DNA of 64,000 nucleotides from JANQPD01 sp963715655 (GTDB lineage Bacteria > Bacteroidota > Bacteroidia > Flavobacteriales > Schleiferiaceae), in assembly GCA_963715655.1 (NCBI GenBank), contig OY970262.1:496001-560000 (forward strand). The letters are read 5' to 3'. Below, piece after piece: positions 60,816-64,000 of the stretch. The notes beneath the pieces are model-generated. The model did no database searches. It saw nothing but the letters and a program-made list of their open reading frames with translations, and had not been told where the DNA came from. Both the position numbers and the translations under genes were made by a program. Each line of letters begins with the position of its first letter. Positions within the stretch are counted from its first letter, which is position 1.

Positions 60816-60903
60816 TTCAATCGCGCTTCGCACAATTTCGTTATTTATAGGTTAGCTTACGGTACGGTTTTTATCGTACGTAAAGTATAACAAATAAAAC
60901 ATC

Positions 60904-61656
60904 ATGAAAAAGATTTTGATAATGGCCGGTTTTATGCTGGCTTCTTGCGCTGTAAATGCACAAGAGTACGTACAACTTTCGGTAGATTTTTTAGAAGCTA
61001 TAAAGGCCAATAAAAACACCGATAAATATTTAACTCAATTTGGGGCGATAGACAATAAGAAGTTTATGGAAGAGGTAAACACAGATGCCGAAAAATTGAC
61101 CTTTTGGATTAATTATTACAATGGGATGATTCAAGATATTTTAAAGAAAAACCCAAAAGCGTATGAAGATAGAGGCGCATTTTTTGCTAAAGAACAAGTG
61201 CCGTTTGCCGGAAAAATGTTGAGTTTTGATACCATGGAGCATGGTGTATTACGCAAAGGAGTTTCTAAAAAATCATGGGGATATTTTAGCAACCCGTTTG
61301 GTAGTGATTGGCATGAAGAATATGAAGTGAAAGAAACTGATTGGCGCATACACTTTGCACTAAATTGTGGTGCAAAGGATTGTCCTCCTATACGCATTTA
61401 CAACAGTGAAACCGTTTATGAACAATTAAATGCGAGTGCGCAACAATATATGGATGATCAAGTAAACTATAAGCCAGAAGAAGAGGAAGTATATGTGCCA
61501 GCATTAATGAGTTGGTTTAGAGCAGATTTTGGCGGTTTAGATGGTGGTTTAGAAATTTTAAAAGAATATGATCAAGTTCCTAAAGACAAACACCCTGATT
61601 TAGAATTTAAAGATTATGATTGGACCCTAGCTTTAGGAACCTTTTATAAAGATTAA
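60904..61656 (+). CDS. DUF547 domain protein, exported
   Basis: A 250-residue protein with a signal peptide (MAGFMLASCAVNAQ; the Cys is a weak lipobox candidate). The DUF547 domain covers most of the rest: FWINYYNGMIQDILKKNPKA near 67, MLSFDTMEHGVLRKG near 106, IHFALNCGAKDCPPIRIYN near 147, and VPALMSWFRADFGG. The conserved His and Cys residues suggest a papain-like fold but activity is unproved. Transcribed alone; a partial inverted repeat (TTACGGTACG/CGTACGTAA) lies ahead of it. Confidence 0.85.
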   Translation: MKKILIMAGFMLASCAVNAQEYVQLSVDFLEAIKANKNTDKYLTQFGAIDNKKFMEEVNTDAEKLTFWINYYNGMIQDILKKNPKAYEDRGAFFAKEQVPFAGKMLSFDTMEHGVLRKGVSKKSWGYFSNPFGSDWHEEYEVKETDWRIHFALNCGAKDCPPIRIYNSETVYEQLNASAQQYMDDQVNYKPEEEEVYVPALMSWFRADFGGLDGGLEILKEYDQVPKDKHPDLEFKDYDWTLALGTFYKD

Positions 61657-61669
61657 AAGCATACGAATA

Positions 61670-61718
61670 ATGCAAACAGCCTTTTTCTAAAAATGAAGAT
61701 GGCTGTTTGCTTTTTTAT
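61670..61718 (+). terminator. Rho-independent terminator of the DUF547 gene
   Basis: GCAAACAGCC/GGCTGTTTGC, perfect 10-bp stem with a 19-base loop and T run. Confidence 0.85.
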
Positions 61719-61743
61719 ATCTGCATAATCTGCTGATTTTCCC

Positions 61744-61751
61744 TACTTTTG
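61744..61751 (+). promoter_or_regulatory. -7 promoter box TACTTTTG of queA
   Basis: Exact TAnnTTTG match followed by CCGCC, giving a leader of about 35 bases for queA; no clear -33 partner. Confidence 0.5.
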
Positions 61752-61790
61752 CCGCCCTTAAAAATTTAAATAATTCAAAGCCCGTAAGCT

Positions 61791-62846
61791 ATGAAAATGA
61801 AACTTTCGCACTATACCTATAATCTCCCACAGGAGCTAATAGCGGATAGGCCAACGGTACATCGCGATGATAGCCGCCTAATGGTGGTACACCGTGATAC
61901 CGGAAAATTTGAACACAAAATGTTCAATGAAATTGTAGATTATTTTGAGGATGGCGATTGCCTTGTATTAAATAACACCAAAGTTTTTCCGGCTCGTATG
62001 TATGGCAGCAAAGAAAAAACCGGTGCGCGTATCGAAGTTTTTTTGTTGAGAGAATTAAATTCTGAAAGCCGCCTTTGGGACGTATTGGTAGATCCGGCAC
62101 GGAAAATACGTATTGGCAATAAACTATATTTTGGAGATGATGATAGTCTTGTGGCAGAAGTAATTGACAATACCACTTCACGTGGACGTACATTACGTTT
62201 TTTATATGATGGCAGTTATGAGGAGTTTCGTGCAAAACTTAAAGAATTAGGTCAAACACCTTTACCCAAGTACATTACACGTGAGCCAGATGAAGAAGAT
62301 GATGAGCGTTATCAATCAATTTTTGCCAAGCATGAAGGTGCGGTAGCTGCTCCTGTAGCAAGTTTGCACTTTAGTAAAAACTTGATGAAGCGTTTAGAAA
62401 TTAAAGGAATTGATTTTGCTGAACTTACCATGCACACCGGCTTAGGAACTTTCCGCCCGGTAGAAGTGGAAGATTTGAGCAAGCATAAAATGGATAGTGA
62501 GCAGTTTATGGTATATCCGGACACGGCTAAACGCGTAAATAAAGCGCTTGATAGCCGCAAAAAAGTTTGTGCAGTGGGTACTACTTGCTTACGTACGTTA
62601 GAAAGCTCGGTAAGTACAGATAATCATTTGAATGCATCAGAGGGTTGGACAAATAAGTTTATTTTCCCTCCTTATGAGTTTCAAATTCCCAATTGTATGA
62701 TTACCAATTTGCACGCACCACAAAGTACTTTGTTAATGATGACTTCCGCTTTTGCAGGATATGACTTAACAATGGAAGCGTATAAAGTGGCTATTAAAGA
62801 AAAGTATCGCTTTATGAGTTATGGTGATGCCATGCTTATATTATAA
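61791..62846 (+). CDS. queA: tRNA preQ1(34) S-adenosylmethionine ribosyltransferase-isomerase
   Basis: Cytoplasmic enzyme of queuosine synthesis that transfers the ribosyl part of SAM to preQ1 in tRNA. 351 residues with the family marks YNLPQELIADRPTVHRDDSR at the start, LVLNNTKVFPARMYG near 55, EGAVAAPVASLHFSKNLM near 180-197, MHTGLGTFRPVEVEDL near 208 and NLHAPQSTLLMMTSAFAG near 300. Length normal. Own promoter and terminator. Confidence 0.97.
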   Translation: MKMKLSHYTYNLPQELIADRPTVHRDDSRLMVVHRDTGKFEHKMFNEIVDYFEDGDCLVLNNTKVFPARMYGSKEKTGARIEVFLLRELNSESRLWDVLVDPARKIRIGNKLYFGDDDSLVAEVIDNTTSRGRTLRFLYDGSYEEFRAKLKELGQTPLPKYITREPDEEDDERYQSIFAKHEGAVAAPVASLHFSKNLMKRLEIKGIDFAELTMHTGLGTFRPVEVEDLSKHKMDSEQFMVYPDTAKRVNKALDSRKKVCAVGTTCLRTLESSVSTDNHLNASEGWTNKFIFPPYEFQIPNCMITNLHAPQSTLLMMTSAFAGYDLTMEAYKVAIKEKYRFMSYGDAMLIL

Positions 62847-62872
62847 CAGCTAAAACCTTTTGATATTTTATA

Positions 62873-62906
62873 AGAACCCTTCAAAGAAATTTGGAGGGTT
62901 TTTTAC
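62873..62906. terminator. Terminator after queA
   Basis: AACCCTTCAAA/TTTGGAGGGTT stem (one G-U pair) with a GAAA loop and six T; it lies between convergent genes. Confidence 0.8.
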
Positions 62907-62907
62907 A

Positions 62908-63636
62908 TTAAGTACGTTTCCTAATCTCTATTAAATACCCAATTTTTAAGGCCGCGTTAAAGGAATAAATATTCTCGTTTCTTCCGCTACTTGCTTCAAA
63001 GGTGCCGTCAGCCTGCTCAATCGGTCTAGTGTTATTAATATTTATTAAAGATGCTCCACCTTGAAAGTTGAAGTAAAAATTACCATAATTAAAAATTTGA
63101 ACCCCAATGCCAAGCCCAACCGTTTTATACCTATCGGTTAGTGTAAGTGTATGCGCATTTGCAAAAGTGTACGTACGTTGGTAATTGCGATTTTCCAAAA
63201 GAGCAAAGGCAAATATAGAATTGTCCATAATTGATCTTCGCGGAAACACGCGTAATTCGCTTTTGAAGTAAAATTGAGGTTTTATGGCGCCTTCAACATC
63301 ATTCACAAAAAAAAATTGGTTATCCAAATAATTTAATCCATGGTTAGTAGTGGTAATGCCACTCCAAATTTCCGCACTCCAAATATTACTCAGGGGAATT
63401 TCTGCACCAAGGGAATACACTCCAATAAAAGGCTGTAAAACATCTACTTTGAGTGCAAAATCAAAGAAAACAACATCTTTTTGAGATTGGTTAGCCTTAT
63501 GGCTTAGGGTATTTTTTTTGTCGTTGTTTTTTACCTGAATTTTTCTATGCGTAACACCATTTTGCCCATAGCTAGGGCAAACAATGCCCATGGTTGTAAG
63601 AATGAATAATACAATTATTTTAGCCCCTTTCTTCAA
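62908..63636 (-). CDS. Outer-membrane beta-barrel-like protein
   Basis: The product is a 242-residue exported protein. A TTG start is chosen because it gives a clean signal peptide (MKKGAKIIVLFILTTMGIV ... SYGQ); longer frames have no signal and overlap the divergent gene. The mature part has barrel-like strands (FFDFALKVDVLQPFIGVYSL, AEIWSGITTTNHGL, FYFKSELRVFPRRS, TVGLGIGVQIFNYGNFYFNF) and a C-terminal LKIGYLIEIRKRT. Function unknown. Divergent from the gene to its right with 46 bases between starts. Confidence 0.7.
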   Translation of the reverse strand: MKKGAKIIVLFILTTMGIVCPSYGQNGVTHRKIQVKNNDKKNTLSHKANQSQKDVVFFDFALKVDVLQPFIGVYSLGAEIPLSNIWSAEIWSGITTTNHGLNYLDNQFFFVNDVEGAIKPQFYFKSELRVFPRRSIMDNSIFAFALLENRNYQRTYTFANAHTLTLTDRYKTVGLGIGVQIFNYGNFYFNFQGGASLININNTRPIEQADGTFEASSGRNENIYSFNAALKIGYLIEIRKRT

Positions 63637-63682
63637 AATTCTGATCTTAATTATTTTAAACAAACTTAAATTTAAAATTGCT

Positions 63683-64000
63683 ATGAAATATTTGTTTTTA
63701 TCATGCTTTATACTCTCTATTAATTTTGCAAGTGCACAGGCAAAAGACATACGCTTTGCATGGGGAGATTTATCAAAGTCATCAGAAGTGTCTTTAAGAT
63801 CTTTTGCTGGCGTAGATGCTAATTATTTTTATGGAATTGGGTATTCTTCAAAATCTTTTCTAGCTACCCTAAGCAACTCATCCTTAAATGTTCGCAAATT
63901 TGATAAAGAAAACTTAAAGCTTGTTTGGAATGCGGAGATTGAGCCTTTTGATTACAAAGGTCACTCCACCCGCTACATAAAATCTTGGATTAATGAGGGT
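63683..64000 (+). CDS. Secreted protein, N-terminal part (runs off right edge)
   Basis: An ATG opens a frame that stays open to the window end (106 codons, no stop). It starts with a signal peptide (MKYLFLSCFILSINFASAQ), then KDIRFAWGDLSKSSEVSL, followed by YFYGIGYSSKSFLATLS and a W-rich stretch near the edge. No family recognised from this part alone. Divergently transcribed from the barrel-like gene. Confidence 0.75.
   Translation, partial: MKYLFLSCFILSINFASAQAKDIRFAWGDLSKSSEVSLRSFAGVDANYFYGIGYSSKSFLATLSNSSLNVRKFDKENLKLVWNAEIEPFDYKGHSTRYIKSWINEG

Noticed and set aside
60855..60883. Inverted repeat TTACGGTACG/CGTACGTAA as operator of the DUF547 gene
   Set aside because: The arms pair only with a bulge and there is no second example, so I do not list it as a site.

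Overview
The window is a stretch of a Bacteroidota chromosome, most likely Flavobacteriia or a cryomorph-like relative; the genus cannot be fixed from sequence alone. Four things point there: two proteins with type IX secretion C-terminal sorting domains, Bacteroidota-restricted families (DUF4271, LruC, DUF2795, choice-of-anchor V), many -7 promoter boxes of the form TAnnTTTG, and a eukaryote-like class I ribonucleotide reductase small subunit. Coding density is high, most of the sequence is housekeeping, and I see no insertion sequence, prophage, CRISPR array, tRNA or rRNA gene.

Layout. 0-8.3 kb: end of a purine nucleoside phosphorylase gene, a disulfide-oxidoreductase-like flavoprotein, a small secreted protein and a complete RND tripartite efflux operon. 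8.3-8.9 kb: repeat island 1. 8.9-16.4 kb: uvrC coupled to an outer-membrane patatin phospholipase, a Crp/Fnr regulator, a TPR histidine kinase and 3-hydroxyanthranilate dioxygenase. 16.5-21 kb: a beta-barrel protein, a large T9SS-exported beta-propeller protein and a YceI protein. 21.1-21.5 kb: repeat island 2. 21.6-36 kb: a ligase-associated DEXH helicase, a second TPR histidine kinase, hemD with a DUF4271 gene, a choice-of-anchor V protein, glutaryl-CoA dehydrogenase coupled to apt, an LruC lipoprotein, and a DUF962/M20 peptidase pair. 36.2-42.1 kb: two tiny membrane-peptide genes, two hypotheticals, the nrdB-nrdA operon and a DUF3109 protein. 42.1-43.1 kb: repeat island 3. 43.1-50 kb: the ligase-associated exonuclease, a YHYH/YwqK/SCO lipoprotein cluster and a barrel plus lipoprotein pair. 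50-64 kb: an antiporter/aldo-keto reductase operon, a MITE-like repeat, cobalamin adenosyltransferase, DUF2795, secA, a coiled-coil lipoprotein, an ECF sigma factor with its membrane partner, a DUF547 protein, queA, and a divergent pair running off the right edge.

The most unusual content is not a protein system. Three intergenic islands are built from the same short word modules in the same order and share an orientation relative to one flanking gene. Two of them border the split halves (helicase and exonuclease) of what is normally one ligase-associated DNA-repair cluster, and one precedes uvrC. Other points: a strongly basic insert with aberrant arginine codons inside an otherwise acidic lipoprotein, two unannotated tail-anchored micropeptides, a duplicated gene-end segment behind the helicase, and several -7 boxes that lie so close to the start codon that leaderless mRNAs are likely. 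All family assignments come from recognising sequence features; no database search was run.
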